Shown: in pieces, positions 24,664-35,017 of the stretch
Numbering within the stretch: position 1 is the stretch's first letter
How the letters are laid out: the number at the start of each line of letters is the position of its first letter
Source of the DNA: DASYRM01 sp036004405
Lineage (GTDB): Bacteria > Acidobacteriota > Vicinamibacteria > Vicinamibacterales > UBA2999
Length of the DNA: 64,000 bases
Assembly: GCA_036004405.1 (NCBI GenBank)
Contig: DASYRM010000195.1
Span: 34,528-98,527, forward strand
Reading direction: 5' to 3'
Program-made: the position numbers and the translations under genes
The notes under the pieces: model-generated
What the model was told of the DNA's origin: nothing
The model's input: the letters and a program-made list of their open reading frames with translations, nothing else
Databases searched by the model: none

Positions 24664-25960
24664 GAGGACTCCTTGTCGCGGCTTCTCCAGCCTCGACGTC
24701 TACGAACGACAGCACGATAGCACCGGCGACGAAAAAGAAGATCACCGACAGCACGGCCGCGCGGCTCGACTGGAACAGCGTGACCGATGCCCCGAAGAAG
24801 AGAGGGCCGAAGATGCCGGCAAACTTCTCGAACACCGCGAAGAAGCTGAAATACTCCGACGATTTGGCGGGGGGCGTCATGCGCGCGAAGAGCGAGCGGC
24901 TCAAGGCCTGACTGCCGCCCTGCACCGTGCCCACCAGGGTTGCCAGCACGAAGAACTGCCACGACGTGGTCATGAAGTAGCCCAGGACGCTGACGCCGAC
25001 GTAGACCGCGAGCGCGGCGAAGATCGCGGCTTTGGCGCCGATGCGACCCGCGAACGCACCGAACAGGAAGGAGCAGGGAACTCCCACGAACTGGACGAGC
25101 ACGAACGCGGCGATCTGCGCGTTCTGGTTGACGCCGACCTCGGTGCCGTAAATCGACGACATGCGGATGAGCGTCTGGATGCCGTCGTTGTAGAGCAGGA
25201 ACGCCACCAGCATGAGAAAGGCGTGGCGGTTGCGGCGCAAGCCGTTGAAGGTCTTCCAGGACGCCGCGGCGGCGGCGACGGCCAGGCCGAGACCCGATGC
25301 GGGCAGATCCTCCAGTCGGATTGCCGGCTCGGGCACGCGGCGGAAGAGCGGCAGCGAAAAGACCAGCCACCAGACGCCGACGCTCACGAACGTCAGCCGC
25401 ACCGCGGCGGTGGTGTCGGCCAGCCCGAAGAGCGCGGGCTTCATGATCCAGGCGAGGTTGATGAGCAGCAGGATGCCGCCGCCGGTGAATCCGATGGCGT
25501 AGCCGGCGGTGGACGCCCGGTCGATCTGGTCCGGTGCCGCGAGGTGGGGCAGCAGCGAGTCGTAGAACACCAGCGTCGAGGCGACCCCGATGTTGGCCAC
25601 CATGAACAGCACCAGCGCGTAGAGCCATTCGCCGCGGCCGATCGTGGCCATCAGCTCGGTGGCGGCCACCCCGACGAGCAGGAAGACGAGGAGCAGCCGC
25701 TTCTTGAGCGGCCGATGGTCGGCCAGCGCGCCGAGCACGGGCGCCGTCAGCGCGACGATCGTGAGCGCGAGGGTCGTGCCCCAGGCAAACCGGGACGTGG
25801 CCTCTACGCCGCTCAGGCCGGCGGCGGCGTAGCTGGCGAAGAACGCCGGGAAGACGGCGGTGACGATGGTGGACCAGAACGCCGAGTTGGCCCAGTCGTA
25901 CATCGCCCAGGCGCGCAGCTCCGGCGTGGGGAGCCCGAGCCGTGAAAGGAGGCGCGTCAT
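24653..25960 (-). CDS. MFS transporter of the UMF1/Atg22 type
   Basis: A 435-residue membrane protein with about 12 helices. The opening ELRAWAMYDWANSAFWSTIVTAVFPAFF is the signature of the UMF1 (Atg22-like) family of the major facilitator superfamily. APVLGALADHRPLKKRLLL is the loop 2-3 motif, and VQGGSQALSRSLFARMTPPAKSSEYFSFFAVFEKFAGIFGP is also typical. Members are thought to export amino acids or sugars. The long frame continuing upstream of 25960 is the antisense of the ATPase gene and not coding. The gene ends overlapping the heptad-repeat microprotein. Confidence 0.9.
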   Translation of the reverse strand: MTRLLSRLGLPTPELRAWAMYDWANSAFWSTIVTAVFPAFFASYAAAGLSGVEATSRFAWGTTLALTIVALTAPVLGALADHRPLKKRLLLVFLLVGVAATELMATIGRGEWLYALVLFMVANIGVASTLVFYDSLLPHLAAPDQIDRASTAGYAIGFTGGGILLLINLAWIMKPALFGLADTTAAVRLTFVSVGVWWLVFSLPLFRRVPEPAIRLEDLPASGLGLAVAAAAASWKTFNGLRRNRHAFLMLVAFLLYNDGIQTLIRMSSIYGTEVGVNQNAQIAAFVLVQFVGVPCSFLFGAFAGRIGAKAAIFAALAVYVGVSVLGYFMTTSWQFFVLATLVGTVQGGSQALSRSLFARMTPPAKSSEYFSFFAVFEKFAGIFGPLFFGASVTLFQSSRAAVLSVIFFFVAGAIVLSFVDVEAGEAATRSPHGS

Positions 25961-25977
25961 CGGCAGCGGATTATCGG

Positions 25978-27123
25978 TCAGAAGGTCTTGCGCGCCACCC
26001 ACTCCCGCAGCAGCGAGTCGACGACGACGTAGCGTGGGCCTTCTTTCAGGAGCAGATCCTGTTTCAGCAGCGCGGCCAGCGAGGTCTGGATGCTGGACGG
26101 GCCGCCGAGGCGATGGCGGCTGCGAGTATCGGCCGACAGCAGCTCGCGCCCGCCCTTGAGCACCACCGCGCGCAGTACGGCGCGCTGCGCCAGCGTCAGC
26201 CGCTGCCAGATCGCCTCGAACACGGTCTCCTGCTCGTTGAGCAGACGGCTCAGCGTGGCGTGCAGATGCTCGAGCCCCGCCCGGCGCCCCCCCACGCCGC
26301 GCACGTCGTCCCAGGCTTCGTGCGCCAGCCGCTGCACGTCGTAGGGCAGGTTGCCCGCCAGGTCTACGATGGCGGTGCCCAGCCCGGGTTCCGGCTTGAT
26401 GCCGCTCTTGGTGAAACGCCGTTCGATGAACGCGGCGAAGACATCGGCCGGGATCTTCTGGAGCCGGATCACCGGCCCCGCTTTGTAGAACGGGCGGCGC
26501 GGTCCGATCATCTTCTCCATCAGGCTCGGCTCGGAGCCTGCGAAGACGTAGCCCACCTGGCGCTGGTGCTGGGCCGCGGCGCGCAGGGCGTGCTCGACGC
26601 TGCCGCCGTTGAACGCTTCGATGGCCTGGAACTCGTCGAGCGCCACGATGACGGGCCGCTTGCGCGCCGCCGCCACCTGCCCCGGCATCGCGAAGATCTC
26701 GTTGGCCAGCCGGTTGACGTCGCGGTCGCTGCGCACCAGCGGAAACGCCACCGACACGCGGCCGAGACCGCTGTCCTTGGGTTCGTAGCGCAGTTCGGGC
26801 CGCGTGCTCTGAATGGCCGTGGCGAGCCAGCTGCGGGCCCGATCCCACTTGGTCTCGAGCGACGCCAGCGCGCGGGCGTAGCCCTCGAGGAACGCCAGGT
26901 AGGAGCTGTAGCTGCTGACCGTGACCTCCACCGTCAGCGCGCCGCGCCGCTCGAGGCCGTGGAGCGCCTGACGGACGAGCGAGGACTTGCCGTAGCGCCG
27001 GGGCGAGATGAGGAACACCTTCTGGCCGCCGGCCAGATCGCCGATCAGCCGGTCGAGCTCCACCTCGCGGTCGACGAAGGCGTCACCGGGCACGACCTCG
27101 CCGTAGACGAACGGGTTTGGCAT
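25978..27123 (-). CDS. AAA ATPase of the COG1672 (archaeal-ATPase-like) type
   Basis: A 381-residue P-loop ATPase. The opening PFVYGEVVPGDAFVDREVELDRL is followed by Walker A SPRRYGKSSL (about 40-49), Walker B PVIVALDEFQ, and a sensor-like VGYVFAGSEPSLMEKMI. The C-terminal half has a helical part (NLPYDVQRLAHEAWDDV) and a winged-helix-like end (LTLAQRAVLRAVVLKGG, DLLLKEGPRYVVVDSLLREW). STAND/COG1672 ATPases act as switches in signalling or defence, but no effector domain is fused here. It is preceded by a membrane TPR gene on the same strand and followed closely by the MFS gene. Confidence 0.82.
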   Translation of the reverse strand: MPNPFVYGEVVPGDAFVDREVELDRLIGDLAGGQKVFLISPRRYGKSSLVRQALHGLERRGALTVEVTVSSYSSYLAFLEGYARALASLETKWDRARSWLATAIQSTRPELRYEPKDSGLGRVSVAFPLVRSDRDVNRLANEIFAMPGQVAAARKRPVIVALDEFQAIEAFNGGSVEHALRAAAQHQRQVGYVFAGSEPSLMEKMIGPRRPFYKAGPVIRLQKIPADVFAAFIERRFTKSGIKPEPGLGTAIVDLAGNLPYDVQRLAHEAWDDVRGVGGRRAGLEHLHATLSRLLNEQETVFEAIWQRLTLAQRAVLRAVVLKGGRELLSADTRSRHRLGGPSSIQTSLAALLKQDLLLKEGPRYVVVDSLLREWVARKTF

Positions 27124-27128
27124 CGGGT

Positions 27129-27157
27129 GTAGAGGGCGGTCTTCAGGAAGACCGCCC
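27129..27157. repeat. GTAG-type half palindrome
   Basis: GTAG then GGGCGGTCTTC paired with GAAGACCGCCC. It lies just upstream of the ATPase start and downstream of the TPR gene on the minus strand. A second A/T-richer segment with TTAACGTAAC follows. Confidence 0.7.
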
Positions 27158-27193
27158 GGGCCGTTACGCTGGTGAACGTAATGACTACGCTAC

Positions 27194-28198
27194 TTAACGT
27201 AACAGAGCCGGGGCCCCGGCGGCAACCGCCGCGCTCGCGTCCTGCAGCCGGGCCAGCCACGCGTCGCGCTGCGGCACCCGCGCGGGATTGAAGTCCAGGT
27301 CGAAGAACAGCGCGCGGATAACCGCGATCTGCGCCGCCGGTGGCACGGCGGCGGCGAGCCGATCGAACCGCGCCTCGTCGTCGAACGCGCGCGCGTAGAG
27401 CGCATAGACGGCGTTGCGGATCGCCGGCTCGACCGGCTCCTGGTTCTTCACCATGTCGGCGACGGTAGCGAGAAACGCGGCTTGGCCGGCGCCGCTGCCG
27501 CCCAGTTGCAGCGCGGCCAGCTGCAGGCTGCGAACGTAGGGCCTGGCGCGGCCCGACGCCAGCCCGGCGTCGAAGTGCGCCGTGGCCTCGTCGAGCGGGC
27601 GGCGCTTCCAGGCGAGCCAATGCCCCCAGTGCGCGTGGGCATACGGATTCGACGGGTCCGCGTCGAGCGCCTCACGGTAGAACGCGGCCGGGTCCTGGGC
27701 GTCGGCGCCGCCGTCGCGCGATTTCAGGAAGTGCGTCCAGCCGGCGTGCGCCAGCAGGTCGGCCTTGCGCCGCCCAGCCGATGTGGCCGCGCCTTCCGTC
27801 AGGGTGGGAAGCAGCGGATCGACCGCATCCGAGAAGCGTGCGCCGCCTGCCGCCGACGCGCGCTCGATCCACGTCATCGCCAGGTCCTGTTGCGCGGTCC
27901 GAACCGCCTGGCGTTCAGCCTCGGGCGGGCTGGCCAGCCGGGCCAGGTAGCTGCCTTGATCCGCGGTGACCGCGGCGCGCTCGAGGCTGGCCCAGGCGTC
28001 CTGATAGGCGCCCGCGCGCTGCTGCCGATCGGCCATCGCCTGCAGCTCGCCGACCTGCCGCTGGCGATCGCGGACCTCGGCGAACACTTTCGAGGCCTGG
28101 TTGAGCAGGAGGAGCAGGGACAGCAGGGCCGTGACCACTCCAACCCACTTGAGCGGTGTGTCGACGAACCGGCCCGTCGATCCGGGCGATGTGCGCAT
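27194..28198 (-). CDS. Membrane-anchored TPR-like protein
   Basis: A 334-residue protein with one N-terminal membrane helix (about 17-36, WVGVVTALLSLLLLLNQA) and a helical periplasmic or cytoplasmic part. This begins with a coiled stretch (EVRDRQRQVGELQAMADRQQRAG) and continues with TPR-like repeats such as AAFYREALDADPSNPYAHAHWGHWLAWK. No catalytic motif is seen. It precedes the COG1672 ATPase on the same strand with a palindrome between, so shared expression is possible but not certain. Confidence 0.65.
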   Translation of the reverse strand: MRTSPGSTGRFVDTPLKWVGVVTALLSLLLLLNQASKVFAEVRDRQRQVGELQAMADRQQRAGAYQDAWASLERAAVTADQGSYLARLASPPEAERQAVRTAQQDLAMTWIERASAAGGARFSDAVDPLLPTLTEGAATSAGRRKADLLAHAGWTHFLKSRDGGADAQDPAAFYREALDADPSNPYAHAHWGHWLAWKRRPLDEATAHFDAGLASGRARPYVRSLQLAALQLGGSGAGQAAFLATVADMVKNQEPVEPAIRNAVYALYARAFDDEARFDRLAAAVPPAAQIAVIRALFFDLDFNPARVPQRDAWLARLQDASAAVAAGAPALLR

Positions 28199-28318
28199 GC
28201 GCGGGCTCGGGGGAGAGCCATCCGCATTCTAGAGCCATCTCGCTTTGTACTCGGATGCCGTGTTCTGGCCCGCTCCGTGTTCTCTTCAGAACAGACACCG
28301 GCGCGGATCTCCGGTCTG

Positions 28319-28657
28319 ATGAGCATGATGACCGCTGCTCAACTGCTCGATGCCCGCATGCTGATTCCTGGCGCGTTCGAACTGAACGCCCCGCCCCACC
28401 GCGCCGCTCGACCCGCGCGCCTGGTGCCGGCCGCTTCATTTCAGGAAGCAGGCGCCACCCCCGCGACCGTGGCCACGTCTCATGTGGTTGCCGCACCGGC
28501 GCGGCCGACCACTCGCCTCGGGTACGCCGCCGCCATCGTGAGTGATCTCGCCCTGATCACAGGCATCATTTTTGGCGTCGCGTTGATACCCGCACTGGCG
28601 ATCTGGGGCGTCGGGGCCGCAGCCGCCTTCATCCTGGAAACGCTCGGTCGCCACTGA
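28319..28657 (+). CDS. Small membrane protein of unknown function
   Basis: A 112-residue protein from ATG 28319 (ATG 28325 is an alternative). The N-terminal 65 residues are Pro/Ala-rich and polar. The C-terminal part has two hydrophobic helices, LGYAAAIVSDLALITGIIFGVALIPALAIWG and VGAAAAFILETL. No Shine-Dalgarno is obvious and no family is recognised; a long upstream extension of this frame is antisense to the TPR gene and rejected. It precedes the HATPase gene by about 120 bases without a visible CIRCE element. Confidence 0.4.
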   Translation: MSMMTAAQLLDARMLIPGAFELNAPPHRAARPARLVPAASFQEAGATPATVATSHVVAAPARPTTRLGYAAAIVSDLALITGIIFGVALIPALAIWGVGAAAAFILETLGRH

Positions 28658-28775
28658 CCGCGCGGCTCGGCCGATTCGGGCCGCTGACCGGGGCTGGGGT
28701 GTGCGTTTCGGAACAGCGGCTGGGCTTTGATCGGCGGATGATAGCCCGTCGTTCCTCTCTCCTCAGTACCCACCT

Positions 28776-29546
28776 ATGACCAGCAATTCTCTTGCAAGCG
28801 ACAGTCTCCTCGGCAGCCGTCACGCGCACGCGTTCCTCGTCCATGAGGTCCGGAATCTGGTGAACGTGGCGATCCTCTCGTTCGAGGTCCTCAAGACCAC
28901 CGGTGCCGGCGTGGCAGGCGACAAAGGACAAGTACTCCGGCGGAGCCTCAACGACCTGCGCTCTCTGATCAACCAGTCGCTGTCCGACGTGCGGACCGCG
29001 CACGGCCGTGATGGCCGTGACGCGATCGCAATCGAAGACTTCATCAATGAGATCGAAGCGGCCGCCACCCTCGAGGCGCAGGCCAAAGGGATCCGGCTCC
29101 TCGTGCCACCGGTCATGGACGGTCTCTTCGTCGAGGCGGATCGGAGCCAGCTCGGCGCCGCGCTGAGGAACCTCGTGCAGAATGCCGTCAAGTTCACCAG
29201 GCCGGGGACGACAGTCGATCTGCGTGTCAGGCCCAGTGCGGACCGCGTGCGCATCGAGGTTCAGGACGAGTGCGGAGGCCTGCCAAGCGGATGCCCGGAC
29301 GATCTCTTCCGGGCGTTCGAGCAGCGGGGCCACGACCGGTCCGGGCTTGGCCTGGGGCTCGCCTTCAGCCGCAAGGTCGTGGAGGCCAGCGGTGGCACCA
29401 TCTCGGTACGAAATCTCCCGGGCCGCGGCTGCGTGTTTGCCATCGACCTGCCGCGCTCGGCCGGCTCAGCTAGTTCAGCTTGGCACGACGGCGCGTGCAA
29501 TGCGGTACACGCCGGCGGCGACCAACACGCTATGGTGACGTCATGA
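28776..29546 (+). CDS. HATPase sensor-kinase-like protein coupled to groES
   Basis: A 256-residue soluble kinase-like protein. An H-box-like segment lies at His23 (HAHAFLVHEVRNLVN), lacking the usual Pro after RN. The N-box is NLVQNAVKFT (132-141), the G1 box DECGG (164-168) and the G2 box GLGLGLA (190-196), so ATP binding is likely. There is no sensor domain, no membrane helix and no neighbouring response regulator. The TGA stop overlaps the groES ATG, so synthesis is tied to the chaperonin. Whether it phosphorylates a partner or only binds ATP cannot be told. Confidence 0.8.
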   Translation: MTSNSLASDSLLGSRHAHAFLVHEVRNLVNVAILSFEVLKTTGAGVAGDKGQVLRRSLNDLRSLINQSLSDVRTAHGRDGRDAIAIEDFINEIEAAATLEAQAKGIRLLVPPVMDGLFVEADRSQLGAALRNLVQNAVKFTRPGTTVDLRVRPSADRVRIEVQDECGGLPSGCPDDLFRAFEQRGHDRSGLGLGLAFSRKVVEASGGTISVRNLPGRGCVFAIDLPRSAGSASSAWHDGACNAVHAGGDQHAMVTS

Positions 29547-29856
29547 ATTGCAGACCACTCCACGATCGGCTCGTCGTTCGCCGCCTTGAAGAAGGTGAGC
29601 AGTCTGTCGGCAGCATCATCATCCCGGACTCGGCGAAAGAAAAGCCGCAGCGAGGGACGGTCATCGCCGCCGGCAGTGGTACCGTCAGAGACGACGGCAC
29701 GCGGGTCCCGCTCGACGTCAAGCCCGGTGATCTGATCCTGTTCGGCAAGTACGCCAGCCAGGAGATCACGCTCGACGGCGAGCAGCTCCTCATCATGCGA
29801 GAGAACGAAGTCCTGGCGGTAATTCAGGACGCTCCGAAGGCGGGCGAAAGCAACTA

Positions 29857-29857
<1 letters not shown>
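29543..29857 (+). CDS. groES: Co-chaperonin GroES
   Basis: A 104-residue GroES, slightly longer than the typical 95-97. It forms the heptameric lid of the GroEL chamber. The start MNCRPLHDRLVVRRLEEGEQSVGSIIIPDSAKEKPQRGTV includes the mobile loop (SVGSIIIPD) that contacts GroEL. VKPGDLILFGKYASQEITLDGEQLLIMRENEVLAVI is the conserved barrel part. ATG 29543 overlaps the stop of the HATPase gene, and its own stop overlaps the groEL start (TAATG). No CIRCE repeat was found upstream of this gene or of the operon. Confidence 0.96.
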
Positions 29858-31482
<1,625 letters not shown>

Positions 31483-31504
31483 CGACGCCGCTTCGGAGCC
31501 TGCG

Positions 31505-31849
31505 CTAGGAAAAACTCTTCACCGCCTCGTCTTCGGAGTCGAAGGTGTCGAAGATGGTGACCAGGCGTGTGATCGCCAGCAGGTCGTGATTCTTCTTGTT
31601 CACGTGCAGCAGCTTCAGGCCGCCCGTGGTCTTCGAGAGCGAGCCGTAGCTGGCGACCAGCTGACCGAGTCCGCCGCTGTCGATGTACGCCACCTCGCCG
31701 AGGTTCAGGACGACCGCCACGCGTTCCTGCTGAATCAGGCTGTTGATCTTGTCCTTCAGGCGCTGTGCATCCTGGTCGATGGTCAGGTTGCCGGTCAAAT
31801 CGAGCACCGTCACCTTACCGACGTGTCGTTCCGCGATTTCGAGGCGCAT
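31505..31849 (-). CDS. STAS-domain anti-sigma-factor antagonist
   Basis: A 114-residue SpoIIAA/RsbV-like protein. The fold elements are GKVTVLDLTGNLTIDQDAQRLKDKINSLI and VVLNLGEVAYIDSGGLGQLVASYGSL. The Ser in YIDSGGLG is the residue phosphorylated by anti-sigma kinases in this family. No kinase of the RsbW type is next to it; the closest ATPase is the HATPase protein at 28776 on the other strand. ATG 31849 is chosen because the upstream extension has no domain character. Confidence 0.9.
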   Translation of the reverse strand: MRLEIAERHVGKVTVLDLTGNLTIDQDAQRLKDKINSLIQQERVAVVLNLGEVAYIDSGGLGQLVASYGSLSKTTGGLKLLHVNKKNHDLLAITRLVTIFDTFDSEDEAVKSFS

Positions 31850-31968
31850 GCGCCGAGTATGCGCTCGAATCGCCGGCCGGTCGAGGATTACTTCACGACC
31901 ACTCACACGCGACCGAGGTTCTGGACGCCGTGATCGAGGCGGTGCGTGGGTGCCGTCGCTGGCGCAAC

Positions 31969-32672
31969 CTATCGCGTGCCCGCCGCCGACGTGTTCACTG
32001 CCGAGCGCTTCTGAAGCACGTCGACGAGCCGCCGTCCAGACGCGGTCACGAGAGTGTCGGCTCCCGTGACGATGGCGCGCGCGGCCACCTGATGGCCGTA
32101 GATCTGCGCGCTGGCGTCGTCATCGGGACGCAACGACGTCCCCTCGAGCGACAGACCGGCAAACAGCCCACGTGAGCGCGAGTAGCTGAGCATCTCGGCG
32201 CGCAGCGTCGCGTCGGTCGATGCGGTCGCGTCCCGCCCTTTGGGACCGGCCGCCACGGACAGGCTGGCGCCGAGCTGCACTTTGCTGGCGAGGAGCGCCT
32301 CGACGCCTCGCGCGTTCATCACGAGCAGAACGAGATCCGTGGATTGTCCGCCGAGCTGCAGACCAAAGCTCCCGCCGTCGAGCGCGTACATGGCCGGCGC
32401 GCCCCATGGTCCATCGAACCCCGTGCCCGATCGGCACACCATCGCGCCGCGACCGTAACTGCCGCCCACGCCGATGGCCACCTTGGTCACGGAGGGCACG
32501 ACGATGGCGCACTCGGCTTGTCGAGGAGGTCCTGCGGGATGCCGTCCGGCACGTTGAGGACTTCTTCCATAGCCAGCCCGGCGGCTTCGAGCCGGGCGTC
32601 TTCCTTGCTCTGGGCGAGGAGGCTTGCAGTGGCGGTGACGACGAAAAGTGCGAGGCAGAAGTGACGTAACAT
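31969..32672 (-). pseudogene. SYLF (Ysc84-type) lipid-binding protein, split by a frameshift
   Basis: Two frames together make one SYLF protein. The N-terminal part from ATG 32672 has a signal peptide (MLRHFCLALFVVTATASLLAQ) and AMEEVLNVPDGIPQDLLDK. The frame then breaks near 32514-32518 and the C-terminal part goes on with CAIVVPSVTKVAIGVGGSYGRGAMVCR, FGLQLGGQSTDLVLLVMN and ARAIVTGADTLVTASGRRLVDVL. One missing base would restore the usual DKAECxxVxPS order. The upstream frame stops a few codons after the break. It is either a true pseudogene or a sequencing/assembly error; both halves are otherwise well kept. Confidence 0.8.
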
Positions 32673-32985
32673 GCCGCCATCATCTGTCGAAGGCCCCGCA
32701 ACCGCTGTCCCACAATGAACATCTGATGTGCGCGTTCGCTCATACAGTGCTGTGAGAATCCGCTGACCATCGTGCCCTATGACTGACGCGGTCACTCGAA
32801 CCGTTCATGAGCTGGTGTCGTTTGCTGTGTTTCTCGACTACCGGGCCAAACGCATGCGCGCGCCGGTGGTCGGCGGCCCGGCGACGACGCCGACGCCTGC
32901 GGATCCAGCGCCGCCAGACGGCGACGTGGTCGAGACCGTCGTGCCGATTACCCGCGATGAGTAAGGCGACCAGGGCAGTGGCTGG
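32673..32985. other. Weakly coding spacer between the SYLF gene and hisA
   Basis: About 310 bases with only one plausible small frame (32779-32964). No terminator, tRNA or member of the palindrome family was seen. Confidence 0.5.
32779..32964 (+). CDS. Possible small protein of unknown function
   Basis: A 61-residue frame beginning MTDAVTRTVHELVSFAVFLDYRAKRM, with an amphipathic start and a Pro/Thr-rich acidic end. It has no clear Shine-Dalgarno and no recognised family. It converges on hisA. It is listed because it fills a spacer that no larger gene covers; it may not be real. Confidence 0.25.
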   Translation: MTDAVTRTVHELVSFAVFLDYRAKRMRAPVVGGPATTPTPADPAPPDGDVVETVVPITRDE

Positions 32986-33666
32986 TCAGCGCTCGAGCGG
33001 CAACTGCCCCGTATAGACCGCCATCCCGACGACCGCATCGACGCCGGCGGCGTGGAGCTCGTCGATCTCCTTCCACGTCGTGATGCCGCCGGCCGCCGTC
33101 ACCCGGCGCGAGGTGACCTCGCGCACCGCCATGATGGCCGGCATGCTGGTGCCCTGCATCAGCCCCTCGAGATCGACGTGGGTGTAGAGGAACTCGGCGC
33201 AATAGGGCGCGAGCGCCTTCACGGCCTCGACGGCGGTGATCGGCAGCGTGGTCTTCCAGCCGTGAATCACCACGTGGCCGCCCTTGCTGTCCACGGCGGC
33301 GATCACGCGCTCGGGCCCGACGGCCTCAGCGAGCGACTTCGCGAACGCCACGTCGACGCCGCCATCGCGGAAGAGCGCCGAGCTCGCAATCACGGCGTGC
33401 GCCCCGGCACCAAGCACCGCCTGCGCCCGCTCGACTGACCGGATGCCGCCACCCACGCGGCAGGGGAGCCGGCCGCAGATCGACGCCACGATCGCCGCGT
33501 TGTCGCCCTTGCCCATCGCGGCGTCGAGGTCGATCAGCTGCACGCGCGGGAAGCGCGAGAACTTCTGAATCCACGGCTCGGCGTCCGCGGCGCGGATGGC
33601 CAGCTTGTCGCCCTGCACGAGCTGGACGACCGCGCCGTTCTGGAGATCGATCGACGGAATGAGCAT
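32986..33666 (-). CDS. hisA: ProFAR isomerase
   Basis: A 226-residue TIM-barrel isomerase converting ProFAR to PRFAR in histidine synthesis. PSIDLQNGAVVQLVQGD carries the first catalytic Asp and AAVDSKGG the second. VGGGIRS and AAGGITTWKEIDEL are phosphate-binding loops, the second near the C-terminus. The start shares a base with the hisF stop (TGATG). It is the last gene of the his operon in this window. Confidence 0.96.
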   Translation of the reverse strand: MLIPSIDLQNGAVVQLVQGDKLAIRAADAEPWIQKFSRFPRVQLIDLDAAMGKGDNAAIVASICGRLPCRVGGGIRSVERAQAVLGAGAHAVIASSALFRDGGVDVAFAKSLAEAVGPERVIAAVDSKGGHVVIHGWKTTLPITAVEAVKALAPYCAEFLYTHVDLEGLMQGTSMPAIMAVREVTSRRVTAAGGITTWKEIDELHAAGVDAVVGMAVYTGQLPLER

Positions 33667-34421
33667 CAGAGTCGAACCGGAATGCCGCGCTGACTCAGGT
33701 GCCGCTTGAGGTCGGCCACGCTCGACTCGGCGTAGTGGAAGATCGACGCCGCCAGCGCCGCATCGGCGTGCCCCTGCGTGAACACGTCGGTGAAGTGGTC
33801 GAAGGTGCCAGCGCCGCCGGAGGCGATGACCGGGATGTTCACGGCGTCCGACACCGCGGCTGTCATCTCGTTGTCGAACCCGGCGCGGGTGCCGTCGCGG
33901 TCCATGGACGTCAGCAGGATCTCGCCGGCGCCGTACTCCTCGGCCTGCCGCGCCCACGCGACGGCGTCGCGATCGGCGTCCGACGTACCGCTGCGCACGA
34001 ACACGGCGAAGTGGTCGCCGCGGCGCTTGGCGTCGATCGCCACGATCACCGCCTGGCTGCCGTAGCGCTTCGCGAGGGTGGTGATCAGCGACGGGTTCTT
34101 CAGCGCCGCGGTGTTGAGGCTCACCTTGTCGGCGCCGGCTTCCACGGCGGCGTCGGCGTCCTCTTCCGAACGGATGCCGCCGCCCACCGTGAGCGGGAGG
34201 AAGATCTCCTTTGCCACGGCGCCGATCGTGCGCGCCAGCGCCTGACGTTTCTCGAGCGTCGCGGTGATGTCGAGAATCACCACCTCGTCGATGCCTTCCA
34301 CGTTGTAGCGGCGGGCCAGCTCGCCGGGGTCGCCGGCGTGACGCAGCTCCTGGAACTGCACCCCCTTCACTACCTGGCCGTCGCGCACGTCGAGGCACGC
34401 GATGATGCGTTTGGTCAGCAT
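33666..34421 (-). CDS. hisF: Imidazole glycerol phosphate synthase, cyclase subunit
   Basis: A 251-residue TIM barrel that, with ammonia from HisH, converts PRFAR to IGP and AICAR. The catalytic Asp residues lie in IIACLDVRDG and VIVAIDAKRRGD. LTVGGGIRS, LLTSMDRDGT and VIASGGAGT are the phosphate and substrate loops. It overlaps hisH by seven bases, as expected for two subunits of one enzyme. AICAR links it to the purine pathway of purE/purK elsewhere in the window. Confidence 0.97.
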   Translation of the reverse strand: MLTKRIIACLDVRDGQVVKGVQFQELRHAGDPGELARRYNVEGIDEVVILDITATLEKRQALARTIGAVAKEIFLPLTVGGGIRSEEDADAAVEAGADKVSLNTAALKNPSLITTLAKRYGSQAVIVAIDAKRRGDHFAVFVRSGTSDADRDAVAWARQAEEYGAGEILLTSMDRDGTRAGFDNEMTAAVSDAVNIPVIASGGAGTFDHFTDVFTQGHADAALAASIFHYAESSVADLKRHLSQRGIPVRL

Positions 34422-35017
34422 AAGGCCAGGAAATTCCTCAAGATCTGCAGGCCGGCGTCGCTCGATTTCTCGGGGTGGAACTGCACGCCGAAGACGTTGT
34501 CCTGTTCGACGGCCGACGCAAACGTGTTGGCGTGCGTGGTGGCCGCCGCGCACGCACTCGTGACCGGCGCCGCGAACGAGTGCGTGAAGTAGACCTGCGC
34601 GCCCGAGTCGAGGCCGGCCAGCAGCCGAGCGGGCTTCTTGAACTCGAGCGCGTTCCAGCCGACGTGTGGAATCTTGAGGCGCTTCTCGACGTCCCCCTCG
34701 AGCCGCTGAATCTGGCCGGGCAGCACGCCCAGTCCTTTGACGCCGGGCGCCTCGTCGCTCCCCTCGAACAGCCACTGCATGCCGACGCAGATGCCGAGGA
34801 GCGGCGTGCCGCGCCGGACCGCGTCGGCGATCGCCTCGCGCCACGCCCCTTCGAGCACCTGCGTCGCCGCGAAGTTGCCGACGCCGGGGACGATGAGCCC
34901 GGCCGCGGTAGCGCACGCCGACGGATCGCGCGGCGTCTGGTACTCGGCGTCGAGCGTGGTCAGCGCCTTGCGCACGGACGTGAGGTTTCCGGCGCCGTAA
35001 TCCACCAGCGCGATCAC
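34415..35017 (-). CDS. hisH: Imidazole glycerol phosphate synthase, glutaminase subunit
   Basis: A 200-residue class I glutamine amidotransferase. The nucleophile elbow is PLLGICVGMQWLF (Cys) and the His-Glu pair is FGVQFHPEKS. I start it at GTG 35017, which overlaps the hisB stop as GTGA and begins VIALVDYGAGNLTSV, the normal N-terminus. It supplies ammonia to HisF through the shared interface. Confidence 0.96.
   Translation of the reverse strand: MIALVDYGAGNLTSVRKALTTLDAEYQTPRDPSACATAAGLIVPGVGNFAATQVLEGAWREAIADAVRRGTPLLGICVGMQWLFEGSDEAPGVKGLGVLPGQIQRLEGDVEKRLKIPHVGWNALEFKKPARLLAGLDSGAQVYFTHSFAAPVTSACAAATTHANTFASAVEQDNVFGVQFHPEKSSDAGLQILRNFLALC

Noticed and set aside
28658..28775. Possible CIRCE heat-shock element before the groESL operon
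   Set aside because: No TTAGCACTC/GAGTGCTAA-type inverted repeat is present upstream of the HATPase gene or of groES.
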